NCBI GenBank assembly: GCA_039621445.1 | Contig: CP154956.1 | Span: 83,448,474 to 83,512,473 of the forward strand | DNA from: Euglena gracilis | Lineage: Eukaryota > Euglenida > Euglenophyceae > Euglenales | DNA length: 64,000 bases | Direction: 5' to 3' | Part shown: positions 1 to 11,457 of the stretch, piece by piece | Layout of the letters: each line of letters starts with the position of its first letter | Numbering within the stretch: the first letter of the stretch is position 1 | Notes under the pieces: model-generated | Told to the model about the DNA's origin: nothing | The model's input: the letters and a program-made list of their open reading frames with translations, nothing else | Database searches by the model: none | Translations under genes and position numbers: made by a program

Positions 1-4
1 TTTA

Positions 5-135
5 GTATGTATCACCAAAAATTTTTTTTACGTATCACATGTTTCACAGCCTAAAAATTAATGTATCACACATGTATCACCAAAATGTTTTTAATGTATC
101 ACATATGCATCACCAAAATTTTTTTAATGTATCAG
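5..135. repeat. short tandem repeat, about 36-bp unit
   Basis: About three diverged copies of a unit containing ATGTATCACC, AAAAT and a T run. No coding potential is seen. The array starts at the window edge and may extend further left. Confidence 0.6.
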
Positions 136-1099
136 CAATAAATTGCGGTCTGGTTGGCAGTGCTTTCCCCCATCCCTTGCCGGATGGCTGCATTTCTTGG
201 ACCCCCACCGGACAGCCCCCCTCCATCCCCACAGCTGCGCAGGTCGCGGTGTTCTTCGTGTTCGGGGATGAGGTGCAGCGTCGGCCCATCTTCACCCACG
301 TCCCCCTCCTCCATGCGATCAGGGCTTTCTTTAGCCGGAGGGTGCCCAACTCTCCTGACAGGGGGGACGCGCTCCTGCCAACCAGCATGTCTTTTTCCCA
401 ACCAGGCTGAGCCCCCCCCCCCCACGCAATTGGGTCCACCAACTGGAAGTTCGCTCCGACACAGCCCGGCAAAAAAAAATGCGATAAAATCCTGTGACAG
501 TGCCGATGGTTTTTGGGAACGAGTGTCAAAAGCACTCAGGCCGGTTGGACCACCTCCCCCCCCCTCCTAAAAAGGTGCCTAAAAATTCCCCTGCTCGTGA
601 TGGACGACTACCGGCAGGCCCACCCCAATTCCCTGGCTTCTTCCCCGCCCTGTGTGCCACATGACGCAGGGGTGCAACAGTCACATTGCACGTTGCCAGA
701 GTCCTGGTGCTGGCCAACCTGCCAAGCGACAAATTCCTTGGGGGGGGGAGGTTCAGCCAAATTCTCCTCTCTGCGGTCACACCACCTTGGTCCCAGGGGG
801 ATGCCACCTTGGTCCCACGTTGACACCGCCACACAAATCATTTGATGCTGGGAAAAAAGGGGTTTCCGGCGTTTCGAGCTGGTTTTTGTTTTGGTTGTCA
901 ACCCCCCCCTTGGGGTTCCGGCACCATCCCAAGAGTGGGTTGGGCACAAATGCCAAAAGTGCCTGTGCCGTCAGCCTAGGGCACTCCGCAGGGGCCAGAA
1001 CCCCAGGAAACCCACAACCCTCCCCCCCAAGAGGGGGTTTAGTGCCCTTGTGGGGGCGTGGACAGGCATTCCCGGGCACTCTGAGAAACCCCCTTCCCC

Positions 1100-1315
1100 G
1101 ACGTCTGTGTGTGAGTGTGTGTGTGTGTGAGTGTGTGAATGTGTGTGTGTGATTGTGAGTGTGTGAGTGTGTAAGTGTGTGTGTTGTGAGTGTGTGTGTG
1201 TGTGTATGTTGTGTGAGTGTATGTGAGTGTATGTGTGTGTTGTGTGTGTTGTGTGTGTGTGTTGTGAGAGAGAGAGAGAGACAGAGAGAGAGAGAGTGTG
1301 TGTGTGTGTGTGCCA
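1100..1315. repeat. GT/GA microsatellite
   Basis: Interrupted (GT)n followed by (GA)n between about 1262 and 1295, then GT again. Open frames across it (Val-Cys or Thr-His repeats) are artefacts of the dinucleotide. Confidence 0.9.
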
Positions 1316-2209
1316 AATCAATTTTTTTCATTGCTTTCAATGTTCAAGTGTGTTCCGCTTTAATGGAACGGCGTCGGAGTCTGCCATGGGGCGGAGGTCA
1401 GTGGCCGTGCCGTTGGTCTTCTACTACAAAGGTCGGGCGCTGGAGGCCGGGGCTTTGCTGCGTCGTCCCTCACTCCCTGCAAGCAAAATTCCGACCAGCT
1501 CAGACAGCAGCCTTTTTGAATTTGGGTTTAACAAATGGACTCAGTTTCTTGGGCAGCTCGAAAATTTTTCTACATTTGAGCTGCCCCCCTCTCCCTCTGG
1601 GTCAATAAGCCATGCTTGGGGAAGCAAAAAGGTCTAAATCGATATTCTGTTTGATACGTTTGTTTTTTGTTTTGTCTGTATCCGAGCAAGAATGATTGGT
1701 GACCTCCAACCAGACCTCTTTTCAAGGAAAGTCCATGGCACCCCCCAGGGTGCCATGGACAGTCAGGGGCGCAGGGCACTTTCAACCCAGGGGGTGGGGT
1801 GGGGTGGGGTTGGGCTTTGGGGTGGGTAGTGCTATAACACGCCCCCCCCCCCCTGGTCCCGAAGGCGACAGGGAGGGGCGAAAATGGCCATCTTCAAGGG
1901 AAATGTGCCTGGGTCGGCAGGCACCTGGATGCGAAACCGACCACCCGGGGGGGGGGGGGTTGCCTGCTATGGGCACCCCATAGCACAAGGCACCCCCCCG
2001 GGTTGGTAAAAAAAAAGCCTGCCTCCAACCACTAGAACAAAATTCAGTTTGAGGAAGTCAACAGCACCTACAAATTGGCACACCTCCCCTGGGGACCCTC
2101 AGATACAGGTGTTTCTCACCTAGTTTTTTTTCTTTTATTTTATGAATATTTGAGTAAATAAATTTAGTAAATTGGAGTTTGTACAGCGACCTCAGACAGG
2201 AAACCGATC

Positions 2210-2470
2210 CAAGGGCCCTTTATGATCCCGGGGGATCCTATTTTGATGTGCCGGCCAGATTAGTCCCCCCCCCCTTGCCCACCGACAGCCCCCAAATGCC
2301 GCCCATCCCCTAGTCCGGGGTTGTAGGTGACTTGGGAAAAATTGGTTTTTTATATCACCTGGTTGTGCGACCACCCCGACCCTGGTCAGGGGATTGCAGA
2401 TCAAGTCGGTGCGTATGGCAACACCCCCCCTGGTCGGGGGTTGTTGGAACCTGTACGGTGGGCAATGATG
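2210..2470. repeat. dispersed repeat family D, copy 1
   Basis: Contains GCGACCACCCC, TGGTCAGGGG and TGGTCGGGGGTTG blocks, also found at 26030-26240 and 27010-27205. Blocks alternate GACC and GGTC, so each can fold on itself. Confidence 0.5.
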
Positions 2471-2877
2471 GGGGAGCCGGTTGCCCAGAGGCGTGAAAAG
2501 CATGAGCTTATCATAAGACGTGCAGTAATTGACTGTTTTGAGATGTGTCTGGGGGCCCTAAATGAGGGTACCCAAGTACGTCTCCCCGTGTCCAATAAAC
2601 CCATGCCCAATGAGCAAGGTGTCCGGACTGTCTCGTTTGTCACTTTTATATCAATGCAAATGCCCATACAACCTATGCCCAATGAAAATCCCCATCCGGA
2701 CCGCCGACTGTCATTTCAGTGTTCATTAGGCTTGGGGGGGTGACCCCTTAGTTGGTTCATTCATCTGGGGGGGGGGGATCCAGACGGTTGAACAAATGTC
2801 CCCCAAGTTCCCCGTCCCCCAAGTTCTTATGTGCAGGAGCACAGCCGCGCCGTCGGCCCTCAGGACGGCGACAGATT

Positions 2878-3005
2878 ATGGGATGACCTCTGTACAGACC
2901 CTCCCTTGCAGCCTCCGAAGGGTTTCCTCAGGTGCTTTGGCACACATGATGACTGGTGGCGGGATGGTCCAAGTGCACCACAGAATGTGGGGGGGGGGAT
3001 ATCAG
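2878..3005 (-). CDS. weak candidate exon, unknown protein
   Basis: On the minus strand an open stretch runs to a stop near 2878 and contains VIMCAKAPEETLRRLQGRV, which has the charge pattern of a helix. An AG follows a pyrimidine run at its upstream side. No homologue is recognised and no partner exon was found. It may be chance. Confidence 0.15.
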
Positions 3006-4302
3006 CTGCCGAATGTCAGCGAGCAAGTGAACACCTGAGTGGGCGTGTGGCACCATTCCCATTCCCATTCGGCGGCAAGTTTTGCGACCTCAGCGAATGG
3101 TCATTTTATTTGATGTAAGCCGCTGTCTCTTGTCGGGAAAAGTGGATTGAACTCTCAATTTCCCTTTCAACCTGCCTCCAGGAATGTGTTGGCCAGAATT
3201 GCAAGGTGGACCCTACCCAGGAGGGAATCTGAAGTGAAGTGACCGACTGATTTTCAAAAGTGACTGATCGCTTTTGTTGACGACTCCGCTTTGAATCAAC
3301 AAGCAGACAGCAAAAGCAAACAGACAGCCAAACCAAACCAACAAATTTTTTTTTGCAGCCAGGAGCCTCAACGATGAGGGGACCAACGGAAAGGAACGTT
3401 GGGTCCAGCTCAGTTGGCCTTGGTATGCTAATTTATCGTGCAAAGTGCAGTACAACAAGAAATAAATTCTTCCATCCAATTACAAGAAAGAAATATTCCG
3501 CCATTTGCATTTCGCCATTCGTTTTTTGAAAGTTCCCCTAACTTGATTTGGGTGTTTGCTGGCTTGCGTTTTGGCAAGTTCCAGCCACGTAGGTACTCCA
3601 CCAGACTCCAAATATCTCCAACCCTCTCGGGTTGAGTCCTTCGAGTGCTTTTTTTTCCCGGCACGCCTGCCCCACTTGTTTTAGTGTCCTAGTGTCCTGT
3701 TGGAGCGAGGGTCTGATCTGGAGAGCGTCATCCTGGTGAAGAGTATGCCCCTGGAGTGATCCCCTGAACCCCCTCGGCCGCGATATGAACCCTGTAAGGA
3801 CCGCACGCCATCCCCATCCATCTCCTGTCTGCCTGCTGTGAAGACTGGTGCATTTGACAGGATTTGGTCATTTTGATTGTGCTGGATTATCTGTATATCA
3901 TTTATAGCACCTTCTCTCGTTGTTCAGCAGCACGCGCCTTTTGATGGTGAACTCGGCATCAAAAACTCGCAAAACTTCAAAAGTTTCAGGAGGTTTTCTG
4001 GCGATCCGCTGCAAGTTCAGGCAGAGCCCCAATGCGACACTATGCCATGGGACAGCAGCCCCAACATTTCCAACCATATGTGCTTTTTAAATGACTATTC
4101 CATCAATCTCATTGTCATCCTGTGGAAAATGTTATGGGAAGACATTCTTCCATTTTGCCTCCTTCAGATCGAGTTTTTTGTGTGTCAATCTTCACCAGGG
4201 ACCCAGGTTCTTTTGTGAGCTCCAATTTACCGTCCTGAATCCATTGACTGGAGGAATCCACTCAAAGGATTGTTCTTCCTTCCCGGATCTTGCAACCCCC
4301 TC

Positions 4303-4317
4303 TTCCGGTCCCCACAG
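4303..4317 (+). promoter_or_regulatory. candidate spliced-leader acceptor site of the LIM gene
   Basis: A pyrimidine-rich tract ending CCCCACAG lies 23 nt upstream of the ATG at 4341. In euglenozoans a capped leader RNA is joined at such an AG just before the start codon. An ordinary cis intron in the 5' UTR would look the same, so the assignment is inference from context. Confidence 0.4.
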
Positions 4318-4419
4318 CTTCGGGGCATCCGCTATCGACCATGCAGTGCGCTCGGTGCCAGAAGACCATCGGAGAGGGAGACTACATTGAGGCCAGCGGG
4401 AAGCTGATGCACGTGGACT
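4318..4419 (+). CDS. LIM gene exon 1: start codon and first half of LIM1
   Basis: Begins after CCCCACAG with 23 nt of leader; coding starts at 4341 with M-Q-C-A-R-C, the first two zinc cysteines, and runs to MHVD plus one base of the next Cys codon. Continuing past 4419 would give a stop at 4449-4451, so an intron must start here although no GT is present. Joining to 5388 restores HVDCFTCEKC exactly. Confidence 0.8.
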
Positions 4420-5500
4420 TTTTGGAGCAATGCTTTGCCGTCCTGCTTTGACGCGGGGGGGGGGGATTGATGGGCGAAATTTTCCGGTGAATTGACGCAG
4501 TTTTCTGCAATTTTCCCTCAACTTTCCCTCCTTTCTGATGGTCTTGATGGGTTCTGATGGATCAACCCCCTTCCCTGGTGACACCACCACGGTTAAGTCT
4601 GAAGAAGGGAGCGTTTGTACCCCTGGGGTGGATCCTATGAGAGGTCACCCCCAAATTCTTCGATTTTGATTGCTGAAAGATTCAGTCCCCTGCAAAGTGG
4701 GTGGGAAGGGAGGTTGATTTCGACGTACCCCCAGATTTCTAACCCGACAGCACCTGTTCCTTGCAAACAGCTCTCACTCAGGGCGGTGGAAGTCATGGGA
4801 GTCATTGATATGAAAAGCACGGTCGGCTCAGCCCATCTAGGCTGAGACAGGGGGGGGGGGAGCAGTTATCAGAGGTCAAGAATGGGTTTTCTGATGGTTT
4901 GGGGTTTTTTCCTCAAAATTTGTCAGAAAAAATGTAACTTGGCTGGGTTAGGGCTATTTTTGCCAGGTTCTAGGTGCCAACCAGTCCAGTCCAGTGGCCG
5001 GCTGCCCACCCCCAGGATCCCATCTGAAAGAAATGCCCTGTTGCTTGATGAGGGATCGCATCCCGCATCCGCATTTTTTTAAAAAGGATTTGTAATAATG
5101 CAGCTCACCCCACACAAATCCATATTTCTTCAGTTTTGTTTCAAAAAAATCCTCTCGTTTTTTTGATTTTATAGAAAAAATAACCACTCATTTGTGTGAG
5201 TTATTCAAACTTTTTTTCGGATTTTTTTGTATTGGATAAAAGCGGTGAGGGGTGACCTAATTGCTTTTAGTAAGCATTTCAGTGGTTCTCGCAGTTCTCA
5301 TCCACCGGTCAGGTGACAAAAATTATTAGGTGGGGGGATGGAGAGAAACCACAAATGTTGACACCACTTTGGCGTTGCCCTACACCCGCTTCACCTGTGA
5401 GAAGTGCTGCCGACCCATCGGCACCGCAAAGTACATGACCCACGCTGGCAACCCGTACCACCCCGAGTGTCTGGCAATGTCGCAAGGTGTGTGGTGTGTG

Positions 5501-5532
<32 letters not shown>

Positions 5533-5545
5533 TGCGTGCACGCGC

Positions 5546-5576
<31 letters not shown>

Positions 5577-7848
5577 TGCGCGCGCGCTCGTCCGCGCTTG
5601 CGTGTGTGCATGCATGGGTGGTGGGTGTGGGTGGGTGGGTGGGTGGGTGGGTCCTATAATCCATTTCGAAGTCGCAATGGTAGACCATCCCCAAAAGATA
5701 TCCTCTCCAAAAACAATTTCCCTCCCTGGGTGGATTTCGTCCAACCAGGTTTATCTTACGGGGCCCCGTAAATTTTTTTAAAAATTTTCAAGTCGCCGAT
5801 TTGACCGATGGCCAAATGCCGAAATGGCCAAATCGTCAAATTGGCCATTTGAAGTGGCTGGAGTGCCCAACCCCCCTTGGAGGGGGGGGGGGGTTGAACG
5901 CAATCCATTGGTTCTTGTGTGTGCCCCCGGGGTCAGTAAGCATTGAGATTTCAGCCGCTTCAGTCCCCATTCCAGGGAATCTTTTTTCTTAAACAGTTGA
6001 TGAGCACTGTTGTGTTTGGCTGCTTGTTACAGTGAAATTTCTGGTAAGTCTACTTTTTCCGTGTTGTTTCTGTCTTCACCCCGAAGGGCAGCGACGGTAA
6101 CGGGTGTTCGTGTATAAAATCATGATAGCAGTCCAAATATCTAAATTTTTGATGGTTTGACTAAAATCCATCGCTTTTAACCCTTTTTTTTGGCCGAGTG
6201 GCCACAGTAACCGACCATCCCCAGGGAAATGGGTGACTGGTTTTTGAAATGTAATTGACTTGGGTCGGCAACCAGTGAGTGGTATGGTTGTTACAATGTT
6301 ACAGCGGCCACGTCCTTGTTTCGGGGGGGGGGGGGTATGCAAAGCTCACATTTTGATAATCCAAAATTTTGAATTCCGCACAAAAGTAATGAAAATTTGC
6401 ACTTGCATTTTTTCCAGGTTTTTTTTTTGCCGTTGCTCATTTTAAAGTGCCTTCTTCATCTCCCCCCACGACGGGTGTTTTTTTTCCAACGGGGTCGGGG
6501 CTGGTTCTGCAAAGTTTTGGGGCCTCCTCCGCAGGCAACATGTGTTTCGGCTGCGGCAAGCCCCTGACGGGCAGCATCATGGACGCCCTGGGCAAGACCT
6601 GGCACCCCAGCCAGGCCAGCGCTGAGGCGGAAGCGGGGCCCAGGGTTCGATATAGGGAAGCTTTGCAGGGTATGGGTAGGGGTGCCCCCATCCTCCTGGA
6701 CCAAAGAGAGGCTCTGGACCCCCCCACCTGCAGGGGGGGCCGGACCGACCCGGGAAACGAGCTCCTCCCAAAGTCAAATTTTCCTTCTGGTGCTTTGCCA
6801 AAAGGAAAGGTTTTGGTTTTTTGGACATTTTTTTTGTATTTTTGGAACAAAATTTCCCCCAAAATGGCAATTTCGTCCGAATTTGGGGGCAATTTTTTGT
6901 GGGTGGGTGGTCGTTCTCCACCAGGCCTTCTCTTGTACCCCTGAGGAAGTTGCGCGCTTTGGAGGAAATTTGTATTTTTTTTCTGTGTGCTGTGTGGTCC
7001 CTGGACAGGCCAATAATTCGACAACAAATGCAGAGAAGAATCACATTGTATTTTACCCTGAAATATACATGCAGCCAAAGAAATCGGCCACCTGGACCGC
7101 ACCACTGTTTAGGTGGCGATGCCCCCCCCCCCTGCGCCAGGGGGTCCGACACCACCACCTGCTTTTGCACCAAACCCTGGGCAGCCCCCCCCCCCCCTCC
7201 AGGATGGGAATAGTGGGTCCCCAAAAATCTGTAGGGTTTGCGGAATTCCTGTTCAGCCCTCCAACTCCCTCCTGCGAGAAGCGTCCAGATGGCAGATGGG
7301 GCCGGGGGAGGGCCATCAAGTTGAGAACCCCCCAACAGCAACCAGCTCAACATTTGACCACACCCTGTCACCCTGTGAGAAAGGTATTAAGCACCTTCCT
7401 TCCGTAGCTTGTTAGTTTCGCAGCTAGTTATTTATTATCTTGTCCTTGGGGAAAATGCGAGGGTTCCCAATAACAGCTTGTAACTAAAAGTGAAAATCCA
7501 TCCTATGCACCTGTGTAAATGTATTTGCTTGCACACGCTGTGTGTACAAGTGGCTGCGTGTGTTGCGTTGTGTGGGTGGGTGGGCGTGGGTAGGTGTGTG
7601 CATGTGTATGTGTGTGCACACGCGCGAGCATGTATGTTGAGTTAGGAGATGGGTATATTTGTGTAGCTGGAGTTGAGTCCCCAGCTCTAAGTGAAAAGCC
7701 TGTCATATCTTTACATGTACAGAGAGGACCGCTCATTGCTGCCTTGCTCCCGAGTGCTTCCGTTGTGGTGGGTGCCATACCACCATCCAGACGTTGCAGT
7801 TCAATGCTATTGGGGACGTTCCATACCACTCTCATTGTTACCAAGGTG

Positions 7849-7888
<40 letters not shown>

Positions 7889-8542
7889 GAATCGGTGTTG
7901 CTGGGGGAACTCCTTTGGGGGGAACTCCTTACCGACCCGAGAGTGTGTGCTTCTGGGGGAAGTGTGTTGTCAGTCGGTGTGGGAGCGTGTGTTGTCAGTC
8001 TGTGTTGCGGTTTCGCCCCAGGCTGGCAGGTGGGGCATCGTCGGGGAGACGACCCTGCCAACCCTCGTCCCCGACCGCTCTTGTCTGTGTGGTGCAGACC
8101 GTTACAAACGAGCTCTGCATCACCCTCCCGGGGGTGGGGGAGGGGGGGGGGCTGAAAAAAACCGGCCCCAAAAACAAGGCAGCGCGGGACGGAAAAATGG
8201 TCCACTACCTACGGGGCACCCTCCGGGACAGCACCCTTTGGGGAGGGCGAGACAAGGCCCTTTCGGTGTGGAAAGAGGCAAAAATTGCCGAAAAATACGG
8301 ACGGCACCCGAAGGCTTGGGGCGCGAGTACCCAAATTAAGCCGCCGGTCCTGGGGTCGCAGCACCAACCCCTGGGGGAGGGGGTGGCCTGAGCCGCCGGT
8401 TGCTCAGCAGAACTGCCGCGGGTTTAGCCCACAAAATGGGGCGCTGGGGGCGAGGCATGGGGGTGCGAAACAACCGCGCCATGCAATTCTGGGAAAAATG
8501 CCATGGAAAGCTCCATGGGACGCAGGGTCACTGCGTAAATCT

Positions 8543-8641
<99 letters not shown>

Positions 8642-8717
8642 TTTTCAATTGTTATTCCTGGCGTGTGAGTGGGTGGGTGAGTGAATGCACGTGAGCATGT
8701 GAAAATGGTGTTCCCCC

Positions 8718-8755
<38 letters not shown>

Positions 8756-11180
8756 GTGTATGTGTGTGTGCACGCACAATTTACCCATTACCCATTTGCA
8801 TGCACATTTGTGTCTGTGTGTGCTCTGGGCTCAGCGATTTCATATTTAAATTTTGTTGTCGGGTGCCAGGAAGTTTCAACATCTGGACATCGCCCAGCAC
8901 TGACTCATAAAACTGATCCCCTTGAAACAACAAGTTTTTGATTCTGTTGTTTAGTGTGTCTGCCAGGTGAGTCCGACCGGCTTTGTTCCTTGCAGGGGCG
9001 ATGGCGAAGAACACCCCCACGCCTTCGGGCCCGAGCGGCGGCCAGAATTTTGGAGGTGCGTTCCCCGTGCACGGTGTTGCGGCAGGGCGGGGCTGTACAG
9101 AAGTCCCCGAAACACACACCCATCCTGGTGGAGTGGTCCGACCCCCCCCACCAGGCCGTCTCAACCGACCCAAGCGCAACTCAATCAAGTACAGCGAAGG
9201 GAGGGAGGAAATCCATCTGTATTTGGTCGGCCCATTTGCAATCGACACATTGATGGGCCCACACACTTAAGCAAAAGTGGGTTTGGGGGTCCATGGCTCA
9301 GCCCCCCCACCCCAAGAGGGTCTAGATGGGTTGCGCCGAAAACTTCCGCCACAAAGCGTCGCAAACACGATGGGAAAACGGGGGTTTGAGGTGAGGTTTG
9401 TATTTTGTTCCAGAGTTTTACAAATAGTTTGAAAACGATCAGAAGCGGTGTTTGTATTTTGTTCCAGAGTTTTCCAAATAGTTTGAAAACGATCAGAAGC
9501 GGTGGCTGTGAGGAGTGGCTTTCTTCCCGGGGGGTCATTGTGCCACGCTGTGGCTGGTGTGCCTCGTCCACACACAGCGCCATTGTTCAGTGGATGCGGA
9601 TGCATTCCCCACCTGTAGGTCCGGTCGGGGGGGACACGTGCTGGAAGTGCCGGCAGCCCATCGGCACCTCCACCCTGACGGCGCTGGACCGGAAGTGGCA
9701 CCCGGACTGCTTCCAGTGTGGCGGCTGCAACGCTCTGAGTGGGACTGGGTAATGAGAGGCAATCCATCTTCCACTCTAACAGACCGCATGGAGCCATTGG
9801 CAGGTCTTTCCCGTTGGGGGTCACGGTCATTGTGCGTGCCTTGTGGAGATGTCGTCAGCGTTCGTTTCCGATCACGGTCAGCAAACCAGCACCAATGCAC
9901 CTCTCCCGAGTGCTCTCTCACAGCTTGGGCAAACCTGCACCAAAATGCACTTGTGTGTGTGTTTGTTTTATGTGTTTGCATTGAAACACACGTTGACGTA
10001 TCACACGTTGGATATCTGTGTTCAATTGGTGTTAACCACCACCCAAATTACCACCTAAATTACACCCCTAAAACTTTTGGCCGCCACGCCACTTTTCAGC
10101 AAAAATCCAAGATCCACCCCCCAAAATAAAATATTTTTTAAATATTTTGGAAAATAAATAACGGACCCCTTAAATTGCGCAAATGCCCCCCAAAAATGGG
10201 TATTTTTTTGAACTTTTGTATTTTGACCTGGTTTTTCATGCGTTGGATATTGGGGTTTTTTGATACAAATTTCGTTCATAATGAAGATTCCTGCTTTTGG
10301 AGCATTTTTGGAAGGCTTTTTCAGCAGAATTCATTTGTGGTAGAAGTAGCCAAAATGTGGCTTGTGTTCCGCTGCCTGTCCCACCCTGGTTCTGCCCCGA
10401 TCCGTCAGCCGCAGTTCGCAGTGCAGGGAGACGTCCCGTTCCACCCGGAGTGTCAAAACGGTGTGTCATTTTGGATGAGTTCCAAAAAACCATTTCGGTT
10501 GGAAAAAAAAACCTCTCTCCTCTCTCCCCTCTCTCCTCTCACACCTCTCTCCCCGTCGCCGGGTGTGCACAGGCCACTGACTCACCAAACTCAAACATCA
10601 TCGAAACGGTGGACAGGATTTTTACGGATATTTCCTTGCTTGACAGTCTGTATTTGTGCTGCACTGCCAGGTGGGTTAGAAGCTTCCAAAACCTTTCCGT
10701 GACTTGGTGATCCGCCGGTCTGTGATTTCCGCGAAGATTATGTGCTTTGATCTATTTGATGAGCTCAACGAACTTGTCTCATTAAGAGATCAACCTCCAT
10801 CAAACAAAACAGCCCTCTGGGCCAACAAAACCGGACACACTTCCACTTTCTGTTTTGTTGCCTTTGGCATGACTACATGTCCGAATGTTTTCATGTTTGA
10901 CTCATGCAAGACACCGGGTGGCGGACGTTGCCGAGCGAACGAAAGGGCAGACCTTTGCGGTTCATTTGCACATTTGGCAAACCCCCTGGCATGCCTGGAT
11001 TGAGAAATTGATTGCATTGGTCAGGCCGACGAAACCTCGGCGGTTGCAATGGCACGGTTTTTTTAAACCAGGAAGCTGGCGTGGCCTTTTCCAGCTGTTA
11101 CAATAGAGCGACACCCAGTGTTTTTGCATTGCAGCTGCCCGGAACATGCCTCAAGGCCCTGGAGCCGGACAAAACTACGG

Positions 11181-11278
<98 letters not shown>

Positions 11279-11413
11279 CCGTGTCAGTGTGTGTGTGTGT
11301 GTGTGTTGTGTTCTTGTGTGTGCGCAAGTGTGTGTGTGTGTGTGTGCGTGTCTATGTGTGTAAGTGTGGTGTGTTGTGTCTTTGCATGTGTGTGAGTGTT
11401 CTTTTGAGTGGTG

Positions 11414-11457
<44 letters not shown>

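Larger units (their letters stand above)
136..4317. other. intergenic region upstream of the LIM gene
   Basis: No confident gene. It holds long C/G homopolymers, a GT/GA microsatellite (1100-1315), a member of the GACCACCCC/TGGTCGGGG repeat family (about 2210-2470) and one weak minus-strand coding-like segment near 2880-3000. Open frames here are short and GC-driven. The promoter of the LIM gene presumably lies in the last kilobase, but no recognisable element is seen. Confidence 0.5.

Noticed and set aside
4420-4451. LIM1 ending in FLEQCFAVLL and a stop, i.e. a truncated domain
   Set aside because: A junction at 4419/5388 restores a complete LIM1 with all ligands and a stem in register, so the apparent truncation is an unspliced intron.
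7226-7300. CRVCGIPV as the start of another LIM domain
   Set aside because: Only the first CxxC is present, no His or later ligands follow, and it lies inside an intron with a good alternative explanation.
8100-8391. Long plus frame near 7915-8391 as an extra LIM-gene exon
   Set aside because: No LIM or linker pattern, and joining it is unnecessary because 7845 and 8996 already join in phase 1.
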